Assembly: GCF_014898815.1 (NCBI RefSeq)
Contig: NW_026515547.1
Span: forward strand, 1 to 64,000
Direction of reading: 5' to 3'
Source: Panonychus citri
Taxonomy: Eukaryota; Arthropoda; Arachnida; Trombidiformes; Tetranychidae
DNA length: 64,000 bases
Below the pieces are notes generated by a model. That model saw only the letters and a list, made by a program, of their open reading frames with translations. It searched no databases and was not told where the DNA came from. Both the position numbers and the translations under genes were made by a program. Position 1 is the stretch's first letter; each line of letters starts with the position of its first letter. Shown here one piece after another: positions 23,618 to 34,782 of this stretch.

Positions 23618-24425
23618 AATCTTAATTGATCTAAATTGTGGTCTCTCTTGTTCAATAATTAACTTTGCGGTGAATAATAATATCTAATAAATGAACAATC
23701 AAAAATTTCAATTTAATTTCTTCTTAAAGTTCATCAATAAAAATAGTAAATTATTGTTTAATGTTAAATTTAATTGCTCATCTTATTGCGGTTTAAACAA
23801 TTAGTGTCACTTTTTGTGCCAAAAACTTTCAATCAATAACAATCAGTCAATAACAATTCTTCATGATGGAAATTGAAATTAATTATTGTACCAATCTACC
23901 AATTGAAAGATTTTTAACTTTAATCATTTGAGTAATAATTTGATTTTCGACCTAATCTGAGTGAATATTAGTTCGAAGATAATTTTCGATAAAATTTCTT
24001 CCCATTTTTCATAATTACGGTTATAAAATCGGGTTAGAATTCAGCAGAAAATCAAGTACAATGGCACTTAAAGTAGATTAATCTTCTTAAAATATTAATT
24101 TATGATTATCATTTTCTTTTTCGAACAGGATTAGCTTATGTTCTTGTCACTTTGTTGATTCGATTCTGATTAGTTTAGGTTCTATAAGTAATATTCATCT
24201 AATGAAATTAACTTTTTTATATTCGAACATCAATATTTAACTAATTCATAATGATTGAAATGTTGATAAGTATTGATTTTGATTCGTTATGAAAAGATTT
24301 GTCTAGAAACTTATAATCTTTGGTTGATTGCGATTTATTTGTATTTAACTAACAATTTAGATTCCTCTAGATGGCGACTGAGCCGATACCTAGAGAGAAT
24401 TAAATTGTGAAAGTAAAAACGTTTA
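23618..24425. other. non-coding region between the insulin-like gene and a DNA transposon
   Basis: AT-rich with an AATAAATGAAC possible polyadenylation signal at about 23686. No gene. The end at 24424-24425 is the TA target of the element that follows. Confidence 0.45.
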
Positions 24426-25459
24426 CAGTCAGACCTCTCATATTTATTTATTTTAAGCTTTAACAGCGGCCTCAGGGGAGGCTTCGATGAATTAAAATTC
24501 ATCGTTTCCGGTAATGACGACCGTACCAGGAAAGGGAAAGAGGGACAAGGAAGGAATAATTGATGAGGAAAAGAAACAATACAATAATTAACAATTTTCT
24601 CCCTGAGGCCGAATACAAATTTGAGATAAAATTTAAAATATAATTTAGTCACAATGGACAAAATGTCCTTTCAAAATAAATGGACAAAATGTCCTTTCAA
24701 AACAAATGGACTAGAGTCCTTTCAATACAAATCCATTAGGCTTTTATAAATATTATTAATTGAGTGGTTAGTTTGATTGTCCAAAGTCAAAAAACGGTTA
24801 ACTCATTAAGTATGAAACGAAAAAAAGAAATAATAATAAACAAATAAAATTAAATTTCAATCTAATCAAAGAAATAGAAAAGAAAATTGAATCAGATTAT
24901 CAACAAAACTTACCAAGAAAAGAAAATGGTTCAAGTTATTACGACGCAATAATAGCTCAGTTTTAGAGTAACAAAATAACTAAAGTAACTGTTGAACTAT
25001 CATAATTTTGGTATCAACTTGATCCGTATGATAAGATAAATAATAATAACATAAAATTCAATTTTAAATTCACAGTAAAGTTAATTAAATTAAAGTTTAT
25101 CAGGAGCTAAAAATTCATATTTTAACACTTTCATATTTGAACGCTCTCATATTTAAACGAAACGCTCCATCTATTGGATCTTGGAATAGACAAGAGGTAA
25201 AACGATTTGATATTTTAAAAGTTATTAGAATTGCTAATCTTGCTTGGCAGGATGTAAAATCTGACACAATTGTTAATTGTTGGGCACATGTTGGTCTTAG
25301 TAATTTGAATACTAATTCTTACAATATTCCATCTCTGGTCGATCATAATTATTAAAGTTGATTTTTTTCAAATCTTGCGGAACTTTTTCTCTTCAATTCT
25401 GACTAGTGACATCTACTGGTTCACCCACCCGTTTCGTTTAAATATGAGAGGTCTGACTG
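24426..25459 (+). mobile_element. decayed pogo/Tigger-like (Tc1/mariner superfamily) DNA transposon
   Basis: The element begins CAGTCAGACCTCTCATATTT and ends with the inverse (AAATATGAGAGGTCTGACTG), giving 21-bp terminal inverted repeats. A TA lies on both outer sides (24424-24425 and 25460-25461), the target duplication of this superfamily. Inside, 25137-25352 is open and encodes VIRIANLAWQDVKSDTIVNC followed by WAHVGL. This matches the AW..V...TI.NCW...G segment near the end of pogo/Tigger/jerky-type transposases. No complete transposase remains, so it is a 1-kb internally deleted copy. A second copy of the right-end sequence lies internally at about 25144-25166. Confidence 0.75.
24653..24733. 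repeat. three tandem 26-27-bp repeats with palindromic core
   Basis: Three head-to-tail units resembling AATGGACAAAATGTCCTTTC start near 24653, 24680 and 24707. Each contains GGACAnnnTGTCC-type dyad symmetry, weakened in the third (GGACTAGAGTCC, itself palindromic). They lie inside the decayed transposon. Confidence 0.8.
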
Positions 25460-25550
25460 TACCAAACACAATTAACATTCTGCATTCCAAGCAATTAGTT
25501 GATTGTTATTAGTTATACAAAGGAATAGTTGTTTTCAAAGCGAACTCAAG

Positions 25551-26937
25551 ATGAAAATTGTTTTCATTCCTATGGATGCGTAAGTACATTTATTGTTACA
25601 TTTAAAGTCCAAGTTTTCATTTTTTGTTAACATGAATTCTGTCATTGAATTTTGGTAGCTATGGTCATGTGAATTCATGTGTTGGACTGGCCAGAAATTT
25701 GATGCCCTTTGGGCATGAGATTTCTTTTATCGTCCCAACGAATTGGATTAAGACGGTCCAAGGCAATGGTTTTGCTATTGAATCGGTTCAGATCTCTGGA
25801 TATGAAAAGGATGTCGATCCACAGTCGGGATTTGGTACTTTTATGGATAAGCGAAATGAAACTTATGAAATGGAACCATTGGATAAGTTCAAGCATTTAA
25901 ATGTTCCAATGCACGATTATTTCCTCGAATTTTTGATCAAATGTAATGAACAATACGAGAAATTGTTGACCAAGATCAATCCAGATCTGATCATTTTTGA
26001 CCATTGGACTACGGTACCAGCAATCGTTAAACATGGAGTACCTTATATGTTACTATGGTCTTGTAGTCCAACTTTACCTTATTGGAAAGTCGGTGGTCCA
26101 TCTTATTCATCTGGACTTGGAATCGACGATGGTCCGGAAAAGATTCAACGATTTCGAGATGATCTCAAAGATTGTATGAAAGAGATCGTGGTCAAGTTTA
26201 ATCATTACTTTTCCAGTGAAGGTCTTGACATGGAAACTTTGGATTATCTTGATTTCACTGTTCTGGGTAGATCACCTTATCTTAATCTGTACTCATATCC
26301 AGAGGATTTGGACTATTCAGAATTTGGTCCAGTTCCCGATAAATGGTTCCGTCTAGATCACATGGTTCGGATTGAGGATAATGCTGCTCCTCTTGGAATC
26401 AGTGAAGACTTTTTCAACACCGAAAGCAAAGTAATTTTATTTACTCTTGGCTCTCTGGGAACATCCAACTATCAACTATTAACCCGATTGATTGATATTC
26501 TTGCTTCATCTAAACACAAGTTCATTGTATCCATGGGTATTCATCATGATAAGATTAAACTACCAGCAAATATGACCGGTAGCCAATTTCTAAATCAAAT
26601 GAAGATTATGCCTCGAGTGGACATGGTAATTCACCATGGAGGTAACAACAGTTTGGTTGAGACTCTTTACTTTGGTAAACCTTTCATGGTTTTACCTTTG
26701 TTTGGTGATCAACATGATAATGGTCGTCGAGTGATTGATAAAAAACTCGCCAAGAGTTTCCATCCACTTCGAGTAACTAGCGATGAATTACTTTCGGCGA
26801 TCGATGAAACTTTGGCTGATCATAAATTGGCAGAAAGGATCCAATCAATTAGCAAGAAAATCAGAGAGACTCAAAGTTACAATAATTTGAATGAAAAGTT
26901 GATTGAAATTGTTGACCAACATAAACAATCAAAGTAA
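25551..26937 (+). CDS. cytosolic UDP-glycosyltransferase of bacterial type
   Basis: Exons 25551-25579 and 25659-26937 (GATGC|GTAAGT..GGTAG|CTATGG), 435 residues. The start MKIVFIPMDAYGHVNSCVGL lacks a signal peptide and already carries the catalytic-histidine motif (GH). The C-terminal half has FTLGSLGTSNYQL and the donor-binding signature VIHHGGNNSLVETLYFGKPF, then GDQHDNGRRV. There is no C-terminal transmembrane helix, so the enzyme should be cytosolic, unlike ER-anchored animal UGTs. This matches the UGT family described in spider mites as acquired from bacteria and used to conjugate plant toxins and acaricides. A single phase-2 intron splits codon 10. It lies only 90 nt after a DNA transposon. 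Substrate unknown. Confidence 0.92.
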
Positions 26938-27521
26938 ACAAGATAAATATTGTCAATCTCTGTAACAACCAACAATTAGACAGCAACTTGACTTTCAATT
27001 AACCTCTAGACACTTGATCATTGGATTAAAAATAAAATAAAATATAATATAATCGAGATGAAAATGACAATTAAAGTTGTTCAAATGTTTAAACTTTACG
27101 ATAACAATTAACTGAATCTAATCAGTTATCTGGAACAAATGAATAAATAATTATCTTGATGTTATTTGTGATTAATCATTTGTATACAAAGGTGACAAAA
27201 CAATCAGATGAATAACCAATAAAATGTAACAACCATACCACCAAACAATTAATTTAACTTAAATCATTATCATCAATTGATTAACTTTTCTCATCAACTA
27301 AAACTCAAAATATAATAGAAAAAGTTAATCCTTTATCTTTGTTTACCATGATAATAATCTCATGTTAAGTGTTGGAATCATTGTACAATTAAGTAAAGTT
27401 AGATAATCACAATTAACAATAACCAATGATTAAATTAGCAAAAAGATTATTTTGGTTGTAATTATTTTTTTTTCCAATTGTTACTAATCGAGCTTATCAA
27501 TTATCTTATAATGTTCACTTA
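26938..27521. other. 3' region of the glycosyltransferase gene
   Basis: AT-rich non-coding sequence. AAAATAAAATA at about 27030 could carry the polyadenylation signal. Nothing else seen up to the MITE. Confidence 0.45.
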
Positions 27522-28103
27522 CAGGTGTGGAGAGAAAGATTTGAGCCAAATTTAATCATTAATTTCTTGAATATTAATCATAGCAAATCAATTATTTTCC
27601 ATGTTTAAGATAGAGAATTTAATTCTGAGTAGAAAACTATCAATTTTGAAAATTTTCTGAAAAAAAATCGATCGAAAAATTCAAATTTTCGAAAACACTG
27701 AAAAACGTGAAATTACAAGATTTTCGGGTTTTTCGTCGCAAATTTTTAGTTTTTTTCGAATATTTCGAAATTGGTTAGGTTTTTTCGAAAAAAAACTTGA
27801 TGAATATCTGTTTTCATACACGGAGAATAAGATGGACATGCTTTCGAAATCGAAAATCGAAAGATAAAAATTTTCGATTTTTCATTTTAGTCAAAAAATA
27901 ACATTTTTGCAATTTTTCAATTTTTAGTGTTTTCGAAAATTCGAAATTTTTTTTCGAATTCATGTCCAAAGCCACTCAAATTTAACGTCAATTTAAAGAC
28001 AACTAAATATTCTATGCGAATTGCTGAAAAAATTTTCTTAAACTTGATTGTGCTTTATAAAATTAACGTTTTAATTTGGCTCAAATGATTCTCTCCACCC
28101 CTG
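27522..28103. mobile_element. TA-flanked MITE with long terminal inverted repeats
   Basis: The left end reads CAGGTGTGGAGAGAAAGATT then TGAGCCAAA. The right end is its inverse (TTTGGCTCAAATGATTCTCT, then CCACCCCTG). A TA sits at both borders (27520-27521, 28104-28105). Both arms match over about 29 bp with a few mismatches. The 582-bp interior is rich in TTTTCGAAAA-type self-complementary words and has no transposase. It fits a non-autonomous Tc1/mariner-type element. Confidence 0.8.
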
Positions 28104-28820
28104 TATTGGACTTTTCAATTTCTGTCAACCAATGAAATATTAGTCTTAATCAAAGTTAATCAAGACAAAGAATTAATCGAGTCCAAATTGAGTTTGAAAC
28201 TTTCAAATTGAAACTTTTTCTTGTATCGGATTTAGATACTCACATGGATTACATATCTTCAATAAGAATAAAGTATCAGCGGTAAATTTGATTTTCTATC
28301 AATTCTTTTCCGAGAGCAAAATTGATTTCGGGTCATCTTTTTTTCTTCTCTATTTTCTCATCATAATTTCAACGCAATTCCACAATTAATCAATTGATTT
28401 ATATATTTTTTGAATAATTAACACTCGGCGATTCTAATGAGACTATTTAATCAATTTTCTGTTGTTTCTTTCAAAATTTATTCCAAGATGTGACTCAGAA
28501 GATCCAACCAGAAGGTATCACATAAAGTGTTTGGTAGTGAAACTCATCATTGAAAAGTGTGATTTCCTTAATTTGTTAAATGGTCTCATTGTGAGAGAAA
28601 TTTAAATTATCTGTTGATTGTGATTAGTGTAAATTCAACTAACTATTGGCTTGATTGGAATCTGATCGATTGAGAATTGAAGTTCTAGTTCTTTGAATTC
28701 TGGAATCTATTCAGTGATTTTCTTTACTTTCTTCATTCAATTTCCATTTTTTGTTACTTCTTTTTTATTTCTAATAGATTTTTAGACCTGGCGGGTTGAA
28801 TCCAATTGGTTTCGAGTGTT
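28104..28820. other. upstream region of the sDscam cluster
   Basis: AT-rich non-coding sequence between the MITE and the first variable cassette. No exon recognised. Confidence 0.45.
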
Positions 28821-28838
28821 TCGATTAAAGCGCAGACC
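28821..28838 (-). promoter_or_regulatory. GCG-core element upstream of cassette V1 (inverted)
   Basis: The minus strand reads GGTCTGCGCTTTAATCGA, about 84 nt before the V1 start codon. It resembles the GGCGCTTTTA element before other cassettes but in the opposite orientation. It is the weakest match of the set. Confidence 0.3.
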
Positions 28839-28921
28839 AAAAAATATCTAGAGAATAACAAATAACAACCTAATCTATCTTATTGTTGATTCCTGAACGT
28901 TTCATATAACCAGACTCGGAA

Positions 28922-29777
28922 ATGATTCTTAAAGTTTTTCTCATCGTTCTACTTGCTAATTTATTCTCGTGTCAAAAGGGTAAGTCACCATTTTCTTTTA
29001 TTCTTCAAAATTAAATATTCTATTCTATTCTTTGGACAATAACAGTATTTACATTGACTGAATTTTAAAGGTCCCAAGGCTCGGTTGTCTTTTCTTCATA
29101 AGCCAAAAAATGGAGGTAAAACTGCTGTCGCTTGTTTGGTCGATACTGGAGAAGCTCCTTTTGACTTTAATTGGTACAAAGATGATCAACTAATCACTAA
29201 TGAAGCTTCATTTCGGATCGATAAACTTGGAGATTCGTCTATCCTCAAAATAGAACCAATGAAATCTGATCTTAATGGAAAATACTCTTGTAGTGTTAAA
29301 AATTTGTTCGGTATTGATTCACCTTCTATCGAGATCGCTGTTGAAGGTAGAGTAACAATCAGCAATTAGCACATTTATTTCCGTATTCAAGGTTAATCAA
29401 ATTTCATCTTTTGTGGTTAATTAGGTTCACCTTCATGGAGATTCCAACAACCGAACATAAAAGCGAAAAACAAAGAAACTGTTTCTCTGAAATGTTCTGC
29501 CTCGGGTTATCCTTTGCCGAAAGTTATTTGGAAAAGATTTGATGGTAACTTTAATTTAGCTTCGATCAATTGGATTAAAGTTTTCTAATCTTATCCCTTT
29601 GAACTTTTACAGGCTCTAACTGGATTCCTTTAGGTGATGATCAGTCGATATTCAGAGTTTCACATGATGAGTTTAAGATTGAATCGATTAACAAAAATTT
29701 CCAGGGAAAATATGGTTGTGAGATATCAAATGGATTCGAACCAAATCTTTGGAATGAATTTATCATTGATATTATTG
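28922..29777 (+). CDS. sDscam-beta: sDscam-beta variable cassette V1 (signal peptide, Ig1, Ig2)
   Basis: Four exons: 28922-28979 (signal peptide MILKVFLIVLLANLFSCQK), 29071-29346 (Ig1), 29425-29544 and 29613-29777 (two halves of Ig2). All junctions are phase 1. Ig1 has the cysteine pair in VACLVD and YSCSVKNLFG with the core FNWYKDD. Ig2 has LKCSASGYPLPKVIWKRFDG and YGCEISNGFEPNLWNEF. The final donor (TTG|GTAAGA) is in the phase needed to join the constant exon at 44241. V1 is a divergent, outermost member that lacks the VIGGKTSFTCQS signature of V3-V10. In sDscam loci each cassette is transcribed from its own promoter and spliced to shared 3' exons, giving cell-surface adhesion isoforms. Confidence 0.85.
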
Positions 29778-29818
29778 GTAAGATATTAAGGGAAATGGTT
29801 TGTACTCTGGTAATTCAG

Positions 29819-29837
29819 AGATCGCGGTTTAATTTTG
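29819..29837 (+). promoter_or_regulatory. GCG-core element upstream of cassette V2
   Basis: AGATCGCGGTTTAATTTTG lies about 90 nt before the V2 start codon. It shares GCGGTTTAAT with the element before V12 and AGATCGCGGT with that before V11. Confidence 0.4.
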
Positions 29838-29927
29838 TAAATGAGACTTGAGCAGAGGCCTTTTCATATCGATGTAATTTAGATTCAATCGGTTGTTGAT
29901 TTGAACAGAAAATTTTCTTACAGCAAA

Positions 29928-30787
29928 ATGATTCAAATCAATTCTTTAACCCTTGTGATCATTCACATTGTCTTACTTACTTGTAGTAATACAATTAATT
30001 GTCAAAACGGTGAGTACATTGTCATTGATTATCTTCAATTAGACTAATTTGTTGACTATTTAATAGCTCCAAAGGCTGGCCAGATATCTTTATTATCTAA
30101 ACCCAAGGAAGGAGGAACAGCATCTTTTGCTTGTACAGCTGAGATTGGCGATAGACCTTTGAATTTCAAATGGTCCAGAGATGGAGAAGTTGTAATGAAA
30201 ACAGAAACAATCAGGATTGAACAATTAACTCGAGACTCATCTTTATTGGTGATTGATCCCATTTCTGCTAAACACAATGGAAACTATTCTTGTGTAATTA
30301 GTAACAATTATGGACAAGATTCTACATCTATACTGATTGGAATCGAAGGTAAAATAACTCGTTCTTGTTAACAATCAAGTTTCTACAAATTATTTTTATT
30401 GATACTTTCAGGATCACCTAATTGGATTGAACAACCCAATGATTTAAAAGTTAAATATGGACAATTAATTGATGTTAAATGTCTTGTTTCTGGTTACCCG
30501 AAACCTAAAGTCCAATGGAAAAAGTTAACTGGTTAGTTTAAAATAATTTGTTACGATTTTTTATCCGCTATTTTCATAGTAATTTATGATTGATATTTTC
30601 TTATTATTCTTACACAATTTAGGCTCAATTTGGACTGAAATGGAATCAATTAGTTATGAAATCGACAATTCTGGACAACATTTGAAAATTTACAATTCCA
30701 CTCGAAACAATCAAGGTAGATATGGATGCTCTGTCTCGAATGGTATTCAACCTGATCTATGGACAGAATTTTCCATAACCATTGAAG
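29928..30787 (+). CDS. sDscam-beta: sDscam-beta variable cassette V2 (signal peptide, Ig1, Ig2)
   Basis: Exons 29928-30009, 30067-30348, 30412-30531 and 30623-30787, all phase 1. The signal peptide is long (27 codons, ending CSNTINCQN). Ig1 reads ASFACTAEIGDRPLNFKWSR with YSCVISNNYGQDS. Ig2 opens SPNWIEQPNDLKVKYGQLID, has VKCLVSGYPKPKVQWKKLTG, and closes YGCSVSNGIQPDLWTEFSIT. The Ig2 half resembles that of V3 (NGIQPDLWTEF), while Ig1 is closer to V1, so the cassette mixes affinities. The last donor is IEG|GTATTT, in phase with the constant region. Confidence 0.87.
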
Positions 30788-30822
30788 GTATTTGTTGAAT
30801 ATTATTTTCTATGTAATTTCAC

Positions 30823-30840
30823 TTGGAATTGGCGCTTTTC
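30823..30840 (+). promoter_or_regulatory. GCG-core element upstream of cassette V3
   Basis: TTGGAATTGGCGCTTTTC stands about 110 nt before the V3 ATG and is followed by TACTTTGACATAATC, which is also conserved before V4. Confidence 0.6.
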
Positions 30841-30950
30841 TACTTTGACATAATCTTATTTGACCAAAGAAAATATTGAACATATGATTAACAGAAACTT
30901 TAAGCTTGTTTGTAATATAATCGTGATTGATAATTGTTTTGGTGGACAAA

Positions 30951-31764
30951 ATGTTTCTATTCACTTTGATTGTTTTCTGTTTATTCAGAAACCAAGTAAA
31001 TGGACAAGAGAGTAAGTATTGTTGGTAAGTAACAATTAAATCGATGGTAATCTGATTATCTTTGTATTTTCAGGTCCAAAAGTAGCTCCATTTTCATCTA
31101 TAGTTAAACCAGTAATCGGTGGGAAGACATCATTCACTTGTCAATCTCTAACGGGATCATCTCCATTTCAGATTGTTTGGTTCAAGAATAACAAAGAAAT
31201 TCAAGATTCGATAGAAACCAGGATTCGTAATAATGAGGACTCATCAATGTTAATCATTGATTCAATCAAATCAAGTCACTCTGCTAATTATACATGTAAA
31301 ATCTCAAATAGATTTGGTTATGACTCTTACTCGAGTGAACTGCTAGTTGAAGGTATGACTTTCGAACTCTTTGACCTAAGCATTTAACTATTAGTTAGTT
31401 TTTCTTAATAATACAATCAAAAGGTTCACCAAATTGGATTGAGAAACCAACTAATCTAAAATTGAAATATGGACAATCAGTTGACATCAAATGTCTTGCC
31501 TCCGGTTATCCATCACCAAGAATTCAATGGAAAAGATTTAAAGGTGAACATTTATTGTGACCTTCTTTCGAATTCTAATTTTTTTATTCATCTTAAATAA
31601 TCAAGGTTCATCTTGGAAAACAATTGATTCCAATGATATGATTAAGATCGATAACAATTTGAAAATTATCAATATTTCTCAACATCATCAAGGAAAATAT
31701 GGATGTTCAGCCTCGAATGGTATTCAACCTGATCTATGGACAGAATTTGAAATGATTGTTGAAG
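30951..31764 (+). CDS. sDscam-beta: sDscam-beta variable cassette V3 (signal peptide, Ig1, Ig2)
   Basis: Exons 30951-31011, 31074-31352, 31424-31543 and 31606-31764, all phase 1. The signal peptide is MFLFTLIVFCLFRNQVNGQE. From here on Ig1 carries the subgroup signature PVIGGKTSFTCQSLTGSS, a WFK core and ANYTCKISNRFGYDSY. Ig2 starts SPNWIEKPTNLKLKYGQSVD, with IKCLASGYPSPRIQWKRFKG and YGCSASNGIQPDLWTEF. The last exon is 6 nt shorter than in most cassettes. The preceding spacer carries the conserved GGCGCTTTT element. It is expected to give a distinct first-two-domain specificity when joined to the constant exon. Confidence 0.88.
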
Positions 31765-31790
31765 GTATTTCTTTAAATTTCTCTTGATAA

Positions 31791-31808
31791 CTTGGAATTG
31801 GCGCTTTA
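31791..31808 (+). promoter_or_regulatory. GCG-core element upstream of cassette V4
   Basis: CTTGGAATTGGCGCTTTA, about 113 nt before the V4 ATG; flanking TTTGACATAATCTCATTTGA is shared with the V3 spacer. Confidence 0.6.
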
Positions 31809-31921
31809 TATTTTTGACATAATCTCATTTGATCCCAAGAAATTAGATGAAAATAGTAAACAATCAACACAGATCATTGCAAATGATTACGATCATCATG
31901 TATTTACCTTTTATTAGCAAA

Positions 31922-32762
31922 ATGTTTGGTGTTTTACTAACTTTTTATCTTTTCCAAAGTCATCAAGTTAATGGATTTCAAAGTAAGTATTGATTATATC
32001 ATTTTTAGTCGTATTAATTTCCAATTAATTGTATCATCTAAATTTTGAACAAAAGGTCCAAAAGTAGCTCCATTCACATCTTTAGTTAAACCAGTGATCG
32101 GAGGTAAGACTTCATTCACTTGTCAATCTCTTACTGGGTCAACACCATTGCAAATAAATTGGTTGAAAGATGATAAACAAATTGAAGATTTACCAGCAAT
32201 TAAAGTTTTAACAAATGGTGAAGTGTCAACATTAATAATCGATACAATTCAATCAACCCATTCTGGTAATTATACTTGTAGGATAACCAATAGGTATGGA
32301 CACGATTCTCAAAGTACTCAACTTTTGGTTGAAGGTAAATTGTTGATCATGCTGATTGTTTGTATTTTGTTTTACTTAATTGATATTAATTTATATTTTC
32401 CCATAACCTTAGGACCTCCTAATTGGATTAATAAACCTTCAAGTATGAAATTTAAATTATCTCAATCAGTTATCATGAGATGTGCAGCATCAGGTTATCC
32501 TGAACCAAAGACTCAATGGAAAAGACTACAAGGTTAGTATAGAAATCTAATTGTGTATGTTAATTAACTTTTTGAAAACTTCTCTTTTCTTATTAAGGTT
32601 CTTCTTGGATAGAATTGAATTCATTCAATGATCGAATCAAAATTGAGGATAACAGATTAAAAATTTCTAAAGTAAATCGAAATGATTCCGGAATCTTTGG
32701 TTGTTCAATTTCAAATGGATTAGAACCTAATCTTTGGACAGAATTTAACTTGACCATTGAAG
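31922..32762 (+). CDS. sDscam-beta: sDscam-beta variable cassette V4 (signal peptide, Ig1, Ig2)
   Basis: Exons 31922-31982, 32056-32334, 32413-32532 and 32598-32762, all phase 1. The signal peptide is MFGVLLTFYLFQSHQVNGFQ. Ig1: VIGGKTSFTCQSLTGSTPLQ, INWLKDDK, NYTCRITNRYGHDS. Ig2: PPNWINKPSSMKFKLSQSVI, MRCAASGYPEPKTQWKRLQG, FGCSISNGLEPNLWTEFNLT. Introns are 63-78 nt. The first Ig2 exon is 120 nt, as in every four-exon cassette but V11. The donor after TIEG fits the constant-exon acceptor. Confidence 0.88.
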
Positions 32763-32799
32763 GTGAACTTTTCTTTTAAACTTTTTCCATTCTTTTTAC

Positions 32800-32817
32800 T
32801 TGAAACTTGGCGCTTTC
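32800..32817 (+). promoter_or_regulatory. GCG-core element upstream of cassette V5
   Basis: TTGAAACTTGGCGCTTTC, about 128 nt before the preferred V5 ATG (107 nt before an upstream in-frame ATG at 32925). Confidence 0.6.
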
Positions 32818-32945
32818 ATCATGAGAAAAACCTTTACCATTGGTTAATTCACTTCTCTTTAACATTAGTCACAATCTAACAATCATCTTAAATCATATTC
32901 TGTAATATTATTAATAATATCGAAATGTCCATATTATATGAAAAG

Positions 32946-33776
32946 ATGCTTCGATTGTTAACAATTATTTCCACTTTCAGTTTAATTCTCACTGTAGATG
33001 GACAAGAAAGTAAGTATATTCACCACAATCAGTATCGAAAATGATTCTAATGTTTTCCTTTTTGGCCTCTCGTTAATATTTAGGTCCTAAAGTTGCTCCA
33101 TTCTCATCAATAGTAAAACCAGTGATCGGTGGTAAAACATCATTCGCTTGTCAAAGTCTTTATGGTTCACCTCCACTTCAGATTACATGGTTTAAAGATG
33201 GAAAACAATTACTTGATTCACAAACAATACGAATTCGAACCAATGAAGATGGTTCTATGTTAATTATCACAACAATACAATCAAGTCATTCAGGAAATTA
33301 TACTTGCAAGATATCAAATTCTTATGGCCAAGATTCATATACAGCTCATCTTCTTGTTGAAGGTAATCATTGGATATTTATGATTGATTTAGTTTAACTG
33401 ACAATTTTAAATTCATATTAAAGGCTCTCCAAATTGGATTGAGAAACCTCAGAACATAAAATCTCATCATGGTGAAACAATTACAATTAATTGTCTTGTC
33501 TCTGGACATCCAAAACCTAAGGTTCAATGGAAAAGACTTGAGGGTAAATTTGTTTCGACTCATTTTCGTTGATCCAATATTATTAATACTATTATCTCTT
33601 AGATTCATCATGGAAAACTATTGCTGGTGATAATTTTATTCACTCTAATCTGCAACAATTTAACCATAAATTGATTATTTCCAATGTCACTCGTAATGAG
33701 AATGGTCGATATGGTTGTTCAGTATCAAATGGAATCAAACCAGATCTTTGGTCTGAATTTGATGTAACAATTGAAG
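32946..33776 (+). CDS. sDscam-beta: sDscam-beta variable cassette V5 (signal peptide, Ig1, Ig2)
   Basis: Exons 32946-33009, 33084-33362, 33424-33543 and 33603-33776, all phase 1. The start MLRLLTIISTFSLILTVDGQ is preferred because it begins the hydrophobic core; an in-frame ATG lies 21 nt upstream. Ig1: VIGGKTSFACQSLYGSPPLQ, ITWFKDGKQL, NYTCKISNSYGQDSY. Ig2: SPNWIEKPQNIKSHHGETIT, INCLVSGHPKPKVQWKRLEG, then a longer last exon with YGCSVSNGIKPDLWSEFDVT. The Ig2 halves closely resemble V6, V7 and V8, which points to local duplication. Confidence 0.88.
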
Positions 33777-33809
33777 GTAAAGTTTATACAAATTGGACTT
33801 TAAATTTTG

Positions 33810-33828
33810 CTTGAAATCGGCGCTTTTA
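33810..33828 (+). promoter_or_regulatory. GCG-core element upstream of cassette V6
   Basis: CTTGAAATCGGCGCTTTTA, the commonest form of the element, about 102 nt before the V6 ATG. Confidence 0.65.
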
Positions 33829-33930
33829 TGTTTCTTTTCATCTAATGTGTAAATAATATTTTCGAGGTTCATAATTGTTATCATTCTGTAATAATCTGCT
33901 CTCGGGTAATCTAAATTGTTGCTAATCACA

Positions 33931-34750
33931 ATGTCTTTGACTTTGGTTTGGTTATTTATCGTATCAATTGGATTAAGCTATGGACAAGAAGGTTAGTAAT
34001 TGGTAAATCGATTTATCCGAATTGTTAATTTCTAATTTCTTCATTTATTCTTAGCTCCAAAAGTGGCTCCTTTTGCTCCATTGATAAAACCTAAGCTCTC
34101 AGGTAAAACATCATTGTCATGTCAAAGTTCATCTGGTACTTCACCTCTTTATGTTACATGGATAAAGGATGGAACAGTTTTACAAGATTCATCTTTCGTT
34201 AGAATCCAATCATCTAATGATCCATCGATGTTGATTATTGATTCGATTACTTCAAGTCATTCGGGAAATTATACTTGTAAAATGTCCAATAGGTTTGGTC
34301 ATGATTCTTATACAACTGAACTTGTTGTTGAAGGTAAAATTCTGATTGAAATTTCTTCTTGGTCACATCTTTAACTGTTCTTGTTATTGTCTATTTAGGT
34401 CCACCCAATTGGATTGAAAAACCGAGAGATATTAAATCTCATCATGGTGAAACAATTAAAGTTAATTGTCTTGTCTCAGGTTTTCCAATATCAAGAATTC
34501 AATGGAAGAGACTACAAGGTATGAGTTTAAAAGTTCAGTCCTGATCTCATTTCTAATAATGTTCAATTTCTTGTATTTTCAGGTGCAACTTGGACAAACA
34601 TTGACAATAGATTGATGATTAATATTAAACAATCAAATGATAAACTAATAATTTCAAACGCTTCTCGATCTGCCAATGGTAAATATGGATGTGCTGCATC
34701 GAACGGTATAAATCCCGATCTTTGGTCTGAATTTGATGTAACAATCGAAG
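33931..34750 (+). CDS. sDscam-beta: sDscam-beta variable cassette V6 (signal peptide, Ig1, Ig2)
   Basis: Exons 33931-33991, 34055-34333, 34399-34518 and 34583-34750, all phase 1. The signal peptide is MSLTLVWLFIVSIGLSYGQE. Ig1 differs from its neighbours (KPKLSGKTSLSCQSSSGTSP, VTWIKDGTVL) but keeps NYTCKMSNRFGHDSY. Ig2: PPNWIEKPRDIKSHHGETIK, VNCLVSGFPISRIQWKRLQG, YGCAASNGINPDLWSEFDVT. It is the last cassette before the antisense PIX gene and is followed by another promoter-type element and a relic cassette. Confidence 0.88.
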
Positions 34751-34782
34751 GTAAAGTTTATCAAACATTTTGTTCAATCTCT

